NCBI GenBank assembly: GCA_002167805.1
Contig: NHBT01000032.1
Coordinates: forward strand, 4,760-19,437
DNA length: 14,678 nt
DNA from: Owenweeksia sp. TMED14
Lineage (GTDB): Bacteria; Bacteroidota; Bacteroidia; Flavobacteriales; Schleiferiaceae
Reading direction: 5' to 3'
This document shows, piece after piece, positions 1 through 8,596 of the stretch. The notes beneath the pieces are model-generated. The model saw nothing but the letters and a program-made list of their open reading frames with translations. It was not told the DNA's origin and did no database searches. The position numbers and the translations under genes were made by a program. Every line of letters starts with the position of its first letter. Positions within the stretch are counted from its first letter, which is position 1.

Positions 1-749
1 TTGTCTGTCGCCTTGTGCATTGAGGTCATCCTTGCGCCATGTTCTGAAGCTTGAGAGTCTAATAGAGCCTTATAAACTTGAGTTTTTATACTTAGTGGTA
101 TTAATTCATCAAGCAACTTTTGCTGGTCTGGCTCATAAATATAGTCGGCCACTTCATTATTCTCTTTTGGAGCTTCAACAAATGGAAGGAGTTGCTCTTC
201 TTGCAAAATCTGAACAGCGGCATTTCTAAACTGATTGTATACCATTATTACTTTATCATATTTTCCTGATAAGTAATTTTCCATGGCAATTTGGGCAATC
301 GCCTCCGCCCCTTCGAACGTTACACCATTAACCACATCAATATTCTCACCTTCAACTTTTCCTGTCTTAGAAAGAAGATCTCTTGATTTTTTCCCAATTG
401 CAAAAAACTTCACTTCTAAACCTTGCTTTTCTAATTTTTGAGACAAGGCTATTGACTTTTTTATTACCGAAGAGTTAAACGCACCACAAAGTCCTCTGTT
501 TGCGGTTAAAGACAATATAAGAACTCTATTCTCTTTTCTTTTCTTAAAAAAAAGATTCTCCGATGAGTCTACAACCGAAGAAACATTGCCCATCAAAAGA
601 GTCAGTTTTTGAGAATAGGGACGCATTTGAACAATTGCATCCTGCGCTCTTTTAAGCTTTGCAGCAGAAACCATTTTCATAGCAGAAGTAATCTGCATCG
701 TGCTGGACACTGACGTAATTCGGGTTCTGAGGTCCTTTAAATTAGCCAT
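1..749 (-). CDS. atpG: ATP synthase F1 subunit gamma, C-terminus cut by window edge
   Basis: Gamma is the central rotor shaft of F1; it couples rotation of the c-ring to ATP synthesis in the alpha/beta hexamer at the cytoplasmic face. Reading the minus strand from the ATG at 749 gives 249 uninterrupted codons that run off the window. The N-terminal coiled-coil helix is typical (LKDLRTRI, then STMQITSAMKMVSAAKLKRAQ, residues 4-36). The family motif RGLCGAFN is at residues 85-92. The open end reads MTSMHKATD (241-249), the beginning of the conserved C-terminal helix. About 40 residues are missing compared with the usual length of about 290. It lies 24 bases after atpA and is the last gene of the unit seen here. 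The identification is secure; the start is the family-standard MANLKDLR. Confidence 0.96.
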   Translation of the reverse strand, partial: MANLKDLRTRITSVSSTMQITSAMKMVSAAKLKRAQDAIVQMRPYSQKLTLLMGNVSSVVDSSENLFFKKRKENRVLILSLTANRGLCGAFNSSVIKKSIALSQKLEKQGLEVKFFAIGKKSRDLLSKTGKVEGENIDVVNGVTFEGAEAIAQIAMENYLSGKYDKVIMVYNQFRNAAVQILQEEQLLPFVEAPKENNEVADYIYEPDQQKLLDELIPLSIKTQVYKALLDSQASEHGARMTSMHKATD

Positions 750-773
750 TATTCTCGTTTACTCTTTTTTATT

Positions 774-2354
774 TTAGTCTGCGTATGCAGGAATAATCTC
801 TTCTGCGGCTGACTGTATCTTCTCTATTTCTTTTTTACTCCATGACCCTTCTCTTAGAGCAGCTAAAACATCTTGGTGTTTGTTTTGCATAAACTCAATG
901 AACGCATTTTCAAAAGGCTTTATCTTCTCAACCGGGATGTCGTTCAAGAGCCCCTTTGTGCCAATATAAATAATAGCAACCTGTTTTTCAACGCTCATGG
1001 GAGAGTTTACTGCTTGTTTGAGAATTTCTACATTTCTACGACCTTTATTGATGACATTCATGGTAGCAGCATCTAAGTCGGAGCCGAACTTTGCAAATGC
1101 TTCAAGCTCACGATATTGAGCCTGATCGAGCTTCAGCGTTCCAGCCACTTTTTTCATAGGCTTAATTTGAGCTGAGCCGCCTACCCGGGATACTGAAATA
1201 CCAACATTAATTGCTGGCCTGACTCCAGAATTAAATAGATCTGCCTCTAAGAATATTTGTCCATCCGTTATAGATATAACGTTTGTCGGTATATATGCAG
1301 AAACGTCTCCTGCTTGAGTTTCAATAATAGGTAATGCTGTTAATGAGCCACCTCCTTTTACAATTCCTTTTAAGGATTCAGGAAGGTCATTCATTTGAGA
1401 TGCAATTTTGTCATCGGATATCACTTTCGCTGCTCTTTCTAGTAACCTTGAATGCAAATAAAACACATCACCTGGATAAGCTTCTCTTCCCGGGGGTCGA
1501 CGAAGCAACAAAGACACCTCTCGATAAGCAACCGCCTGCTTCGATAAGTCGTCATAAATGATTAATGCTGGACGCCCAGTGTCTCTAAAATATTCTCCGA
1601 TAGCAGCGCCTGTGAAAGGAGCATAAAACTGAAGAGGTGCCGGATCTGCTGCATTTGCAGCGACGATAGTTGTATATGCCATCGCGCCTTTTTCTTCTAG
1701 GTTCTTAGCAAGAGCAGCTATCGTTGATCCTTTTTGGCCAATTGCAACGTAAATACAATAAACAGGCTCTCCTTTGTCATAAAACTCTTTCTGATTAATG
1801 ATCGTATCTATTGCAACTGTTGTTTTACCTGTTTGCCTGTCTCCAATAATCAGCTCTCTCTGGCCTCTCCCGATTGGAATCATAGCATCTATGGCTTTAA
1901 TTCCTGTCTGCAGGGGCTCGTTAACCGGTTGACGATAAATTACTCCTGGAGCTTTTCTCTCAAGTGGCATATTGTACTTTTTCCCATCGATTGGACCCTT
2001 TCCGTCAATTGGGCTTCCCAGTGTGTCAACGACGCGACCCAACATGCCTTCACCAACATCAACAGATGCGATAACTCCTGTTCGCTTAACAGTTGACCCT
2101 TCTTTGATTCCTTCTGCTGGACCCAAAAGAACTATTCCTACATTATCTTCTTCAAGGTTTAAGACTATACCGCGGAGTCCTGTTTCAAACTCTACGAGTT
2201 CGCCAGATTGAGCGTTTTCCATGCCATAAGCACGAGCAATGCCATCACCAACCTGAAGCACCGTTCCTACTTCTTCAAGTTTAGCATCAGATGAAAATCC
2301 GGATAATTGTTGTCGCAAGATTGCTGAAATCTCTGCAGGTTTTACTTCTGCCAT
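774..2354 (-). CDS. atpA: ATP synthase F1 subunit alpha
   Basis: Alpha is the non-catalytic nucleotide-binding subunit of the F1 hexamer. The protein has 526 residues. Visible are the beta-barrel domain (about 25-95), the Walker A motif GDRQTGKT (171-178), the Walker B strand ALIIYDD (263-269), the family signature [10 protein letters not shown] (380-389) and the arginine finger R390 in SRVGG, which reaches into the beta catalytic site. Between the nucleotide domain and [14 protein letters not shown] there is an insertion around residues 315-334 (including [11 protein letters not shown]). As I recall, this is characteristic of Bacteroidota alpha subunits and supports the taxonomic placement. 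The gene is complete, 13 bases after atpH and 24 before atpG. No defect is seen. Confidence 0.98.
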   Translation of the reverse strand: MAEVKPAEISAILRQQLSGFSSDAKLEEVGTVLQVGDGIARAYGMENAQSGELVEFETGLRGIVLNLEEDNVGIVLLGPAEGIKEGSTVKRTGVIASVDVGEGMLGRVVDTLGSPIDGKGPIDGKKYNMPLERKAPGVIYRQPVNEPLQTGIKAIDAMIPIGRGQRELIIGDRQTGKTTVAIDTIINQKEFYDKGEPVYCIYVAIGQKGSTIAALAKNLEEKGAMAYTTIVAANAADPAPLQFYAPFTGAAIGEYFRDTGRPALIIYDDLSKQAVAYREVSLLLRRPPGREAYPGDVFYLHSRLLERAAKVISDDKIASQMNDLPESLKGIVKGGGSLTALPIIETQAGDVSAYIPTNVISITDGQIFLEADLFNSGVRPAINVGISVSRVGGSAQIKPMKKVAGTLKLDQAQYRELEAFAKFGSDLDAATMNVINKGRRNVEILKQAVNSPMSVEKQVAIIYIGTKGLLNDIPVEKIKPFENAFIEFMQNKHQDVLAALREGSWSKKEIEKIQSAAEEIIPAYAD

Positions 2355-2367
2355 AATTTTATTTTTT

Positions 2368-2925
2368 TTAAAAGTCAGCTATATATGAATTCTTATTAAA
2401 TTCCCGCTTCAATTGGCTTAATGCCTCTGATGCGGATGCATTTATTTGTTGATCACCTACACGGAGTGTGAACCCTCCTATTAATTCAGTGTCAACGGTT
2501 TCTTCAAGCACTATGCTTGATGCGTTTTTAAATTTTAAAAGTGCTAATAAACGCTCTTTCTGGCTTGCCAGTAAGGGTGTTGGAGATGAAATTTGGGCCT
2601 TAATAATTTTATTTTCAACAAAATATTGGGCGATAAACTTTCTTAAAACATCTTCTAAGTGCGCTTCTCTTCCATGCTTAATCAAAAGGTTGATAAACAG
2701 GTTAGTGATTTCGCTTAATTGATTTCCCAGAGCCGCCTTGAAAGTATGGATTTTCTGGTCAGGTTTAATGATTGCGCTTTTTAAGAAGTTTCTAAAGTCA
2801 CGGTTTTCATCAATAACCAATAATAGTAAATCACTATCCCTTTTCACATCGTCCATAGTGCCCTTTTCCCTAGAGAGGTCTAATAGGGCTTTAGCGTAAC
2901 GAATTGAAGCACGAATTGATTTCAT
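2368..2925 (-). CDS. atpH: ATP synthase F1 subunit delta (OSCP-like stator)
   Basis: Delta joins the top of the alpha/beta hexamer to the b-subunit stalk and holds the stator against rotation. The protein has 185 residues (usual length about 175-185). The N-terminal six-helix domain begins with [15 protein letters not shown] (residues 8-22), the usual RYAxAL opening. The C-terminal part contains the conserved ending motif with [15 protein letters not shown] (about 144-158), matching the family's xLIGGxxxRxGDxxxDxS pattern. Three bases separate it from the atpF stop, and 13 separate its own stop from atpA, so it is inside one operon. It begins with ATG followed by AAATCAATTCGT; no clear Shine-Dalgarno precedes it, as is usual in Bacteroidota. 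Confidence 0.96.
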   Translation of the reverse strand: MKSIRASIRYAKALLDLSREKGTMDDVKRDSDLLLLVIDENRDFRNFLKSAIIKPDQKIHTFKAALGNQLSEITNLFINLLIKHGREAHLEDVLRKFIAQYFVENKIIKAQISSPTPLLASQKERLLALLKFKNASSIVLEETVDTELIGGFTLRVGDQQINASASEALSQLKREFNKNSYIADF

Positions 2926-2928
2926 CTG

Positions 2929-3423
2929 TTAGTTCAGTTTAACTTCATCCATCGCTCGGTTGACCATTTTTTCTTGAGAGGCTGGGTCTTTTAGCTCTGA
3001 GCGTAAAACTTTTTCTGCCATGTCAATGGCAAGCTTGGCTGCTTGATTCTTTACCTCCGTCATAGCGGCAAGCTTCTCATTATTTATTTGCTCTCTTGCA
3101 GAATCAAGAACTTTAGACGCTTCCTCTTTAGCAAGCTCTTTAGCTTCTGAAATTGTGTTTTCTTTGATTTCTCGAGCCTCTCTCAATATCTGCTCTCTTT
3201 CTGCTCTTGCTTCCTTAAGTAAATCTTCATTAGAAGACTTTAGAGACATTAAGTCATTTTTTGCCTTTTCGGCAGCTTCTAAGGCTCCATCTATTGCCTC
3301 TTCACGCTCCTTGACTGCATTTAAAATTGGTTTCCATGCAAACTTTGAAAGCACAAAAAGTAAAAACATGAAAGTAATGGTCGTCCAAAAAAGAAGTCCA
3401 AATCCTGGCGTTACTATATCCAT
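2929..3423 (-). CDS. atpF: ATP synthase Fo subunit b (peripheral stalk)
   Basis: Subunit b forms the peripheral stalk that anchors F1 to subunit a. The protein has 164 residues, close to the family's length. A short N-terminal segment (MDIVTPGFGLLFW) leads into one membrane helix at about residues 9-27. After KFAWKPI comes a long, highly charged helix (about 35-150) rich in Ala, Glu, Lys and Arg, as expected for the right-handed coiled-coil dimer. FAWKPI followed by a run of charged helix is the typical b-subunit junction. There is no second b-like gene (b') in the window, so a homodimer is likely. It lies 79 bases after atpE, a gap that contains an inverted repeat. Confidence 0.96.
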   Translation of the reverse strand: MDIVTPGFGLLFWTTITFMFLLFVLSKFAWKPILNAVKEREEAIDGALEAAEKAKNDLMSLKSSNEDLLKEARAEREQILREAREIKENTISEAKELAKEEASKVLDSAREQINNEKLAAMTEVKNQAAKLAIDMAEKVLRSELKDPASQEKMVNRAMDEVKLN

Positions 3424-3453
3424 TGCGTTTTATTTTATTACAAGCGTAAACTT

Positions 3454-3499
3454 AATTTAAAGCCTCCCCTTAACCATTGCTAGGGGGTGACTTTAAATT
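3454..3499 (-). promoter_or_regulatory. Inverted repeat (stem-loop) between atpE and atpF
   Basis: The left arm 3454-3470 and right arm 3482-3499 are near-complementary (AATTTAAAGCCTCCCCT against AGGGGGTGACTTTAAATT, with one bulge and one or two mismatches), with an 11-base loop at 3471-3481. In the atp mRNA it would begin just after the atpE stop (3503-3505). The sequence past the stem is AAGTTTACGC, with no U-run, so it does not look like a complete intrinsic terminator. Inference: it could protect the 3' end of atpE mRNA or reduce transcription into atpF, which would fit the higher copy number of subunit c. The pairing is seen; the role is not shown. Confidence 0.5.
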
Positions 3500-3502
3500 T
3501 TT

Positions 3503-3724
<222 letters not shown>

Positions 3725-3751
3725 TTATAGTTAATTGTTAATTGTTATTTA

Positions 3752-4888
3752 TTAATGATGTTCTTCTTGAAGGGCTGCGCCTATATATAATGCTGTAAGT
3801 AAAGTAAAAATGTATGCCTGAAGCGCTGTGACTAGGATCTCTAAAACAGAGATAAAAAGAGTCAACAATACTGACACCGGGCTTACCAAAACTGTTTCAA
3901 AAATAAAAATTAATGAAATCAAGCTCAAGACAATTATGTGTCCTGCCGTAATATTTGCAAACAAACGAATCATCAAGGAAAAAGGCTTAGTGAAAATTCC
4001 TATGAATTCAACAACAGCTAAAAGGGGCTTTACAGCGACAGGAACTCCTGGCATCCAAAAAATATGAGACCAATAGTTTTTGTTTCCATTTAAGTTAGTC
4101 ACGACCATTACCACCAAAGCCAATACCATGGTTACAGCAATATTTCCAGTTAAATTGGCGCCACCTGGAAAAATAGGAATAAGACCTAAAACGTTATTTA
4201 TCCAAATAAAAAAGAAAAACGTTAATAACAACGGAACAAACCTGTTGTAGTGCCTGCCAATATTATTTTTTGCAATTTCATCACGAACGAAAACGACAAT
4301 TGGTTCCATAAATGAAGCAACTCCCTTTGGCGAAGAGTGGCCATCTTGATTCTTGTAAAATCGAGCCATCGACAAAAAGAGCCATAAAATTAAAATTACA
4401 CTAAGTAATAGTGATGCAACGTTTTTTGTTATAGAAATATCAATTGGTTGGTTGTTTTCAATAGCATGAGATTCTTTGCTGACGCTGACGAAAGCTCCAT
4501 GATTATTTGGTGAACTTGAGGCATAATAAATTTTTTCATGATAATTCACGAAGCGATACCCTTGGGTCTCTACAACGTGTTTTCCTTCATGATCGTGGTG
4601 AAATGATGAAGACATGAATGTAACTAAACCTTTTTCGGTAAATAAAATTACCGGCAACGGAACACTTATCGAATGTCCTTTCCAGTCAAATAAATGCCAA
4701 CCATAACTGTCAGAAATATGATGCATTATATCTTCCGTTGGATCATAGGGAGATTCATTTTTTGAACTGACCCCCTCTAGCTCAACGCTTTTGATCTCTG
4801 GACCATCTCCTTTTGCTTGAATTATGAGAGATACAGACAAAAACAGTAAAAAAAAGAAGATTGGGTTTTTCAAGATCTGACGTTTCAA
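3752..4888 (-). CDS. atpB: ATP synthase Fo subunit a, with signal peptide and periplasmic extension
   Basis: Subunit a forms the two half-channels beside the c-ring. The essential arginine is in LMIRLFANITAGHI (R308 from the start used here), the most conserved stretch of the family. The frame extends to an ATG at 4978, but that start overlaps the upstream gene by 52 bases and buries a good signal peptide. I chose the TTG at 4888, which gives MKRQILKNPIFFFLL, a hydrophobic core and an A/K cleavage site near residue 25. The protein is then 378 residues. A periplasmic region (about 26-155) with a His-rich patch (HHDHEGKH) precedes the membrane helices; an N-terminal extension of this kind is usual in Bacteroidota. 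The identity is secure; the start is uncertain. Confidence 0.95.
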   Translation of the reverse strand: MKRQILKNPIFFFLLFLSVSLIIQAKGDGPEIKSVELEGVSSKNESPYDPTEDIMHHISDSYGWHLFDWKGHSISVPLPVILFTEKGLVTFMSSSFHHDHEGKHVVETQGYRFVNYHEKIYYASSSPNNHGAFVSVSKESHAIENNQPIDISITKNVASLLLSVILILWLFLSMARFYKNQDGHSSPKGVASFMEPIVVFVRDEIAKNNIGRHYNRFVPLLLTFFFFIWINNVLGLIPIFPGGANLTGNIAVTMVLALVVMVVTNLNGNKNYWSHIFWMPGVPVAVKPLLAVVEFIGIFTKPFSLMIRLFANITAGHIIVLSLISLIFIFETVLVSPVSVLLTLFISVLEILVTALQAYIFTLLTALYIGAALQEEHH

Positions 4889-4926
4889 AATAGCGCTGCA
4901 AAGATACTCGCCGAATCTTGAAAATC

Positions 4927-5292
4927 CTACTGTTTCTTGACCCAAGAAATAGCAATTATTGATTCCAATATTAAGCAATAAAAATAAGCCCCTATAAATT
5001 CAAGACTGAGTTGACGAAAATTATCTTTTTCACCAATAATAATTGGAAGGGCTACTATTGCAACACCTAGTAACATACGAATTAACCCTCCAAATAAATA
5101 AACTGATGAAAACTTTCCAGGCCGAGATTCATCAATAGACTTTGCCAACCCAAGTAAACTAATTCCCGTTCCCGCCCAGTATAAATCTCCCAGCCAATAA
5201 GGCTTCCCAAGACCTATTGTTTGAAACGCAATTAAATGGAAAAAAAACATAAGAGAGTAGCCAACAAATAATCTGATCAACCAAGAATTCAT
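4927..5292 (-). CDS. ATP synthase subunit I-like four-helix membrane protein
   Basis: The protein has 121 residues and is mostly hydrophobic, with four likely membrane helices at about 6-26, 36-52, 64-86 and 96-116. Short charged loops lie between them, and the C-terminus is Lys-rich (SWVKKQ). It lies between atpZ and atpB, the place of the uncI/atpI gene in many ATP synthase operons, and overlaps atpZ by the four bases ATGA, so the two are translationally coupled. No catalytic motif is seen. By position it probably helps c-ring or Fo assembly as AtpI does in other bacteria; the sequence alone does not prove homology, so no symbol is given. Confidence 0.75.
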   Translation of the reverse strand: MNSWLIRLFVGYSLMFFFHLIAFQTIGLGKPYWLGDLYWAGTGISLLGLAKSIDESRPGKFSSVYLFGGLIRMLLGVAIVALPIIIGEKDNFRQLSLEFIGAYFYCLILESIIAISWVKKQ

Positions 5293-5495
5293 TTATTAAT
5301 TTTTTGGGCTTGGTAGATAATCCAAATTAGAGATAAAACTGTAAATAGTAATGATAAAGAAATAGTTGCCAATTGAGTTTTGGAGTCCGACAATCTATTA
5401 GCGTCTTGATCTATTAAATACCCTAGATATGCACCTAAAGAAATGAAAACTGCCATTTGAATTCCCATTCCTGAAAATCTCAGTATATTTTTCAT
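5289..5495 (-). CDS. atpZ: AtpZ/AtpI family protein (small Fo-associated membrane protein)
   Basis: This small two-helix membrane protein is found at the head of atp operons and is linked to Fo assembly or Mg2+/Ca2+ supply. The open frame extends to 5573, but its first 26 residues lie inside the bactofilin gene. The ATG at 5495, 10 bases after the bactofilin stop, starts MKNILRFSGMGIQMAVF, which matches the typical family opening. The product is 68 residues: helix 1 about 9-28, ending GYLID, a short polar loop, and helix 2 about 43-62, then a Lys-ending tail. It overlaps the next gene by ATGA. Length and the FSGMGIQM motif support the family. Confidence 0.85.
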   Translation of the reverse strand: MKNILRFSGMGIQMAVFISLGAYLGYLIDQDANRLSDSKTQLATISLSLLFTVLSLIWIIYQAQKINK

Positions 5496-5505
5496 CAAAT
5501 TTTCT

Positions 5506-5916
5506 TCAAGCTGCAGAAATTTTGGACTGCTCGCCTGACTTAGAAATTGGAGTAGCCAGAGCAGACTTGCCATTATTCATCGTACACATTCCAGAAAATT
5601 GTGCCCCCGTCTCAACGGAAAGCTTTCCCGTAACCACCTCAGCTTGAACGTTTGCAGATTGAGAAAAAGTTGTCAATCCTTTAATTTCTAACTTACCAAT
5701 AACGCGGCCTGAAATGGTTGCTTCTGATGCTGTTACTTTACCATCAATTGTTCCCGAGGGCCCAACCACGAGCTTACCTCCTACCGTAAGATTTCCCTTA
5801 ACCTGTCCATCAACACGAATATCCCCAGGTGAATTTATGTGGCCTTGAATATTTGTTCTTTCCACTATTCTATTATGATCTCCGGCCGTTTCTGTCTTTC
5901 GATTTGTACTCATCAT
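5506..5916 (-). CDS. Bactofilin-type polymer-forming cytoskeletal protein
   Basis: Bactofilins polymerise without nucleotides and act as scaffolds for cell-wall and envelope proteins at the inner face of the membrane. The protein has 136 residues: a polar N-terminal tail (1-18), then a right-handed beta-helix domain (about 19-112) built from short repeats with Gly and alternating Val/Ile (GDIRVDGQVKGNLTVGGKLV, 31-50, is the usual core), and an unstructured Ser/Lys-rich C-terminal tail. There is no signal peptide. Its start overlaps the porW stop (ATGATG; the second ATG at 5913 is equally possible), so the two genes are coupled. The pair just upstream of atp genes is, as I recall, common in Flavobacteriia. 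Confidence 0.92.
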   Translation of the reverse strand: MMSTNRKTETAGDHNRIVERTNIQGHINSPGDIRVDGQVKGNLTVGGKLVVGPSGTIDGKVTASEATISGRVIGKLEIKGLTTFSQSANVQAEVVTGKLSVETGAQFSGMCTMNNGKSALATPISKSGEQSKISAA

Positions 5917-8516
5917 TTTAATCCATATACATTTTTTACAAAGCTTCGGTAGCCTTTAATATCTTTTTCAGTGTAAAAATGCGAAAAATTTTGCACTGTT
6001 ACAGGCCAATATTCAGCAGAATATGGCTTTAAAAATTGTGTCACCCCATCTGCGCGCATCACCTTTGTTCTGTAGCCTATTGTTTCACTGGCGTTTTTGA
6101 ATCCGTCAACTAACATTATTTGAGCTATTTCGCCTAAAGGAAGCGGCCTAATACTCATAGGTTTTCCGGTAAAATATTTTTGATGAAAGCGAGCTAAAGC
6201 ATTTCTAACGTCGTTTGGGTTACCCTCTTTACTAAAAATAATCAGTAATTGGTGGCGAATATCCAAAGATTCCGAATAAGGGCTTGGCTCATTCTCTTTG
6301 CTAGATTTTACGCTTTGAAGAGCCATTTTTATATTGCCTGCAGCTATAGATTGGGCAGTTCCTGGAAAATCCTTTTCCACCTGAATGAGCGCCTCTAAAT
6401 ACTTCTGAATGCCCCCGTCGCCGCCAATCGCATGAGCTTCAATTAAGGCTGCCTGAGGAGCTTCTTCAGGATTCCATAAAGTCTCTTGGTGCAGCTTTAT
6501 TAAGGGTTTCCAATCGCGGTTCTCATATAGTTTCACGAGTCGATGAAATTCTTTTGACGTGATGGGCTCTGCTGATTCCTTTGACTCTTGACCATTTATA
6601 ATTTTTACGTATTTGGATTTTGGGTACTCTTTTAAAAGCCTAATTTTCGTTGACTCCGCCTCTGTGTTCTCATTTCTCAATAGTCTAAGCCTATATAAAG
6701 CGTACAAAGCATATGCTTGTTTTTCACATGACACACATGAGGAATCTTCCTCACAGAAAGAAATTAGCCTATTTATTTGCAACAAAGCCATATCCAAGTC
6801 ACCTATTTGATCTCGATAAATGGAGGACGAAGCCGATAGAGCATTACAAATAATTCTCTTGCATGAATCCTTAGACCTAGCTGTTCTAGGTATAGACGAT
6901 AAGTAAATATTCAAATCATATTTTGGATCAACAAAATCAATGACATCATTGCTTAACTCAGAGCCTTGAGAGTTTGGCCCTCCAGTAGTTGCCATAGACC
7001 AGCTTCCAGATGCACTTTGAAGCCGCCAATTGTCAACATTTGGTCTTTGTCCCCATTTCGATGAAAATGAGGCTATACCTGCAGCACGAGCAACCGGATT
7101 ATAAAAAACCCACCCTCCAGCCATAACTCCCCCTGCCTTTGGCCCTGAAGCCGATAAAAGATTTGACGAGGCTTGAATTTTGGCATTTAGTGCATTTATT
7201 TTAGCGTTTTTAATTGCAATGCGCTCTTGATCTTTAAGTGCTTCAATATATTTGAGAAAATATGCCTCGAGAAAAGTTTCACTTTTGCTGGATAAGCTGA
7301 GTAATGAATCATTTCTTTGAATTTTTTCTATTTCTACAACCAAACTGTTTAATCCTTTTGTTTTGTTTTTTAAGCTTCTTTTTAATGGGTGGTTTTTAGG
7401 TAATAATATGTACGCAGAATCGTAGTTTACCTGCGAGGGTAGATATTTTTTTTGATTAAAGTATATTTCTCCTCGATCATAGTACGCGAGTGCTTTAAGA
7501 TTGGGCCTTTCTGATATTCCTAGACCTATTCCACGACTTAAAAAATAAAGCTGCTGATCTACATCTTTCCTTTTCTTTGCCACTTCCGCCAATGCAAAAT
7601 AAATTCTATCTCCATATTGTTTATTTTTGGGCTCTTTTAAAAGGCGCTCTAATTCTTTATAGAGGTCCAGGCGCTTTGAATTTGCATTAAGAGCCTTCCT
7701 CAAGTTTGCTTCAAGTAGCATATCATAACTGTCAGGCTGGCCAGAGAGACAGATCTGATAGCTTTCTCGCGCTTTAGACGTTTTTCCTAGGGATTCATAT
7801 AGCTGTCCAGCAATAAATGCTAAGCGAGACTTCATTGCTTTGTTTTTAATTGATTTTGCTGACTTCTCAAATATTCTTGCCGCACCTTCTTTATCCCCTT
7901 CCGAAAGCATCGACCGAGCTCTTAAAATATTCATTTTTGGAACAAACTTTTCGGGAATGCCTTTCCTTTCTATTTCATCTAAAGCATCTTTAACGGCTTG
8001 GCCATTACCTTGATCCGCCAATACCTCTACCTTACTCAATTCGGCTCTATATGCTCTAGATGTTTTTTCCGCATTTCTAATTACCACCGCAAACGACTCT
8101 TGTGCGGCAATGTTTAAACCCATGAGTGCTTGAGCATCTCCTATCAATAAGTAGGCGTCAAAAACGATCGGGTTTTTTTGGACACCACGAAACATCATTG
8201 AATGGTCTCTAATTATTTTTTTAGACTTCTCTATTGCAACTTTTAAATCGGAAAATGACCGAGAACCTTCATTTGATTTCCCAAACGGCTTAACGGCTAT
8301 TATTTGATCAAAGTCATCTATATGTTCTTCTTTAAGGCTCAAAATAGCATTTTCATATGCCTTTTTTCCATTATAAAGAGGGTTATACCGGCTTGTTAAT
8401 TTATGATAGTATCGGTTAACCGCCTTATCTTTTGTTCTACTGCAAGAAAAGAAAACAAGTGTCCCTAAAAAAATCATGGGGACAATTATAATTTTATTTA
8501 AATGCTTTAATTTCAT
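5913..8516 (-). CDS. porW: Type IX secretion / gliding TPR lipoprotein, PorW/SprE family
   Basis: The PorW (SprE) lipoprotein is required for type IX secretion and gliding; it acts in the periplasm, attached to the outer membrane. The protein has 867 residues. A lipoprotein signal peptide ends LVFFSC, with lipidated C25. SRTKDKAVNRYYHKLTSRYN (26-45) is the typical mature N-terminus. Helical TPR-like repeats cover about 115-380. The family core GGWVFYNP (467-474) is followed by WGQRPNVDNWR (488-498). A cluster of five cysteines (552-597) lies after it. The C-terminal region (about 770-867) is the predicted final family domain, ending NVYGLK. It starts the minus-strand unit, 80 bases from the divergent LytM gene. 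Identification rests on the core motifs and lipobox. Confidence 0.92.
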   Translation of the reverse strand: MKLKHLNKIIIVPMIFLGTLVFFSCSRTKDKAVNRYYHKLTSRYNPLYNGKKAYENAILSLKEEHIDDFDQIIAVKPFGKSNEGSRSFSDLKVAIEKSKKIIRDHSMMFRGVQKNPIVFDAYLLIGDAQALMGLNIAAQESFAVVIRNAEKTSRAYRAELSKVEVLADQGNGQAVKDALDEIERKGIPEKFVPKMNILRARSMLSEGDKEGAARIFEKSAKSIKNKAMKSRLAFIAGQLYESLGKTSKARESYQICLSGQPDSYDMLLEANLRKALNANSKRLDLYKELERLLKEPKNKQYGDRIYFALAEVAKKRKDVDQQLYFLSRGIGLGISERPNLKALAYYDRGEIYFNQKKYLPSQVNYDSAYILLPKNHPLKRSLKNKTKGLNSLVVEIEKIQRNDSLLSLSSKSETFLEAYFLKYIEALKDQERIAIKNAKINALNAKIQASSNLLSASGPKAGGVMAGGWVFYNPVARAAGIASFSSKWGQRPNVDNWRLQSASGSWSMATTGGPNSQGSELSNDVIDFVDPKYDLNIYLSSIPRTARSKDSCKRIICNALSASSSIYRDQIGDLDMALLQINRLISFCEEDSSCVSCEKQAYALYALYRLRLLRNENTEAESTKIRLLKEYPKSKYVKIINGQESKESAEPITSKEFHRLVKLYENRDWKPLIKLHQETLWNPEEAPQAALIEAHAIGGDGGIQKYLEALIQVEKDFPGTAQSIAAGNIKMALQSVKSSKENEPSPYSESLDIRHQLLIIFSKEGNPNDVRNALARFHQKYFTGKPMSIRPLPLGEIAQIMLVDGFKNASETIGYRTKVMRADGVTQFLKPYSAEYWPVTVQNFSHFYTEKDIKGYRSFVKNVYGLK

Positions 8517-8545
8517 TATCAGTAAATGACTTAACGACGGTTATG

Positions 8546-8575
8546 CAAATTTATTTCATAAAGACCTTGTGAAAA
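8546..8575 (-). promoter_or_regulatory. Candidate promoter of the porW-bactofilin-atp unit
   Basis: On the minus strand the 80-base gap holds TAAATTTG (8553 down to 8546), a full match to the Bacteroidota -7 motif TAnnTTTG. TTTT (8575-8572) lies 18 bases upstream and is a weak match to the -33 TTTG/TTG element. Transcription would begin near 8540, leaving a leader of about 24 bases to the porW ATG. Seen: motif and spacing. Inferred: use as promoter. Confidence 0.45.
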
Positions 8576-8596
8576 GTCTCAATATCTTTAAGGCAA

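Noticed and set aside
1734..2211. Plus-strand frames inside atpA
   Set aside because: They are antisense to the conserved ATPase sequence and have no recognisable motifs.
8583..8590. TATCTTTA before the LytM gene as a promoter
   Set aside because: Only seven of eight bases fit, it is 6 bases before the ATG, and the TTG upstream is 13 bases away, too close for the usual spacing.
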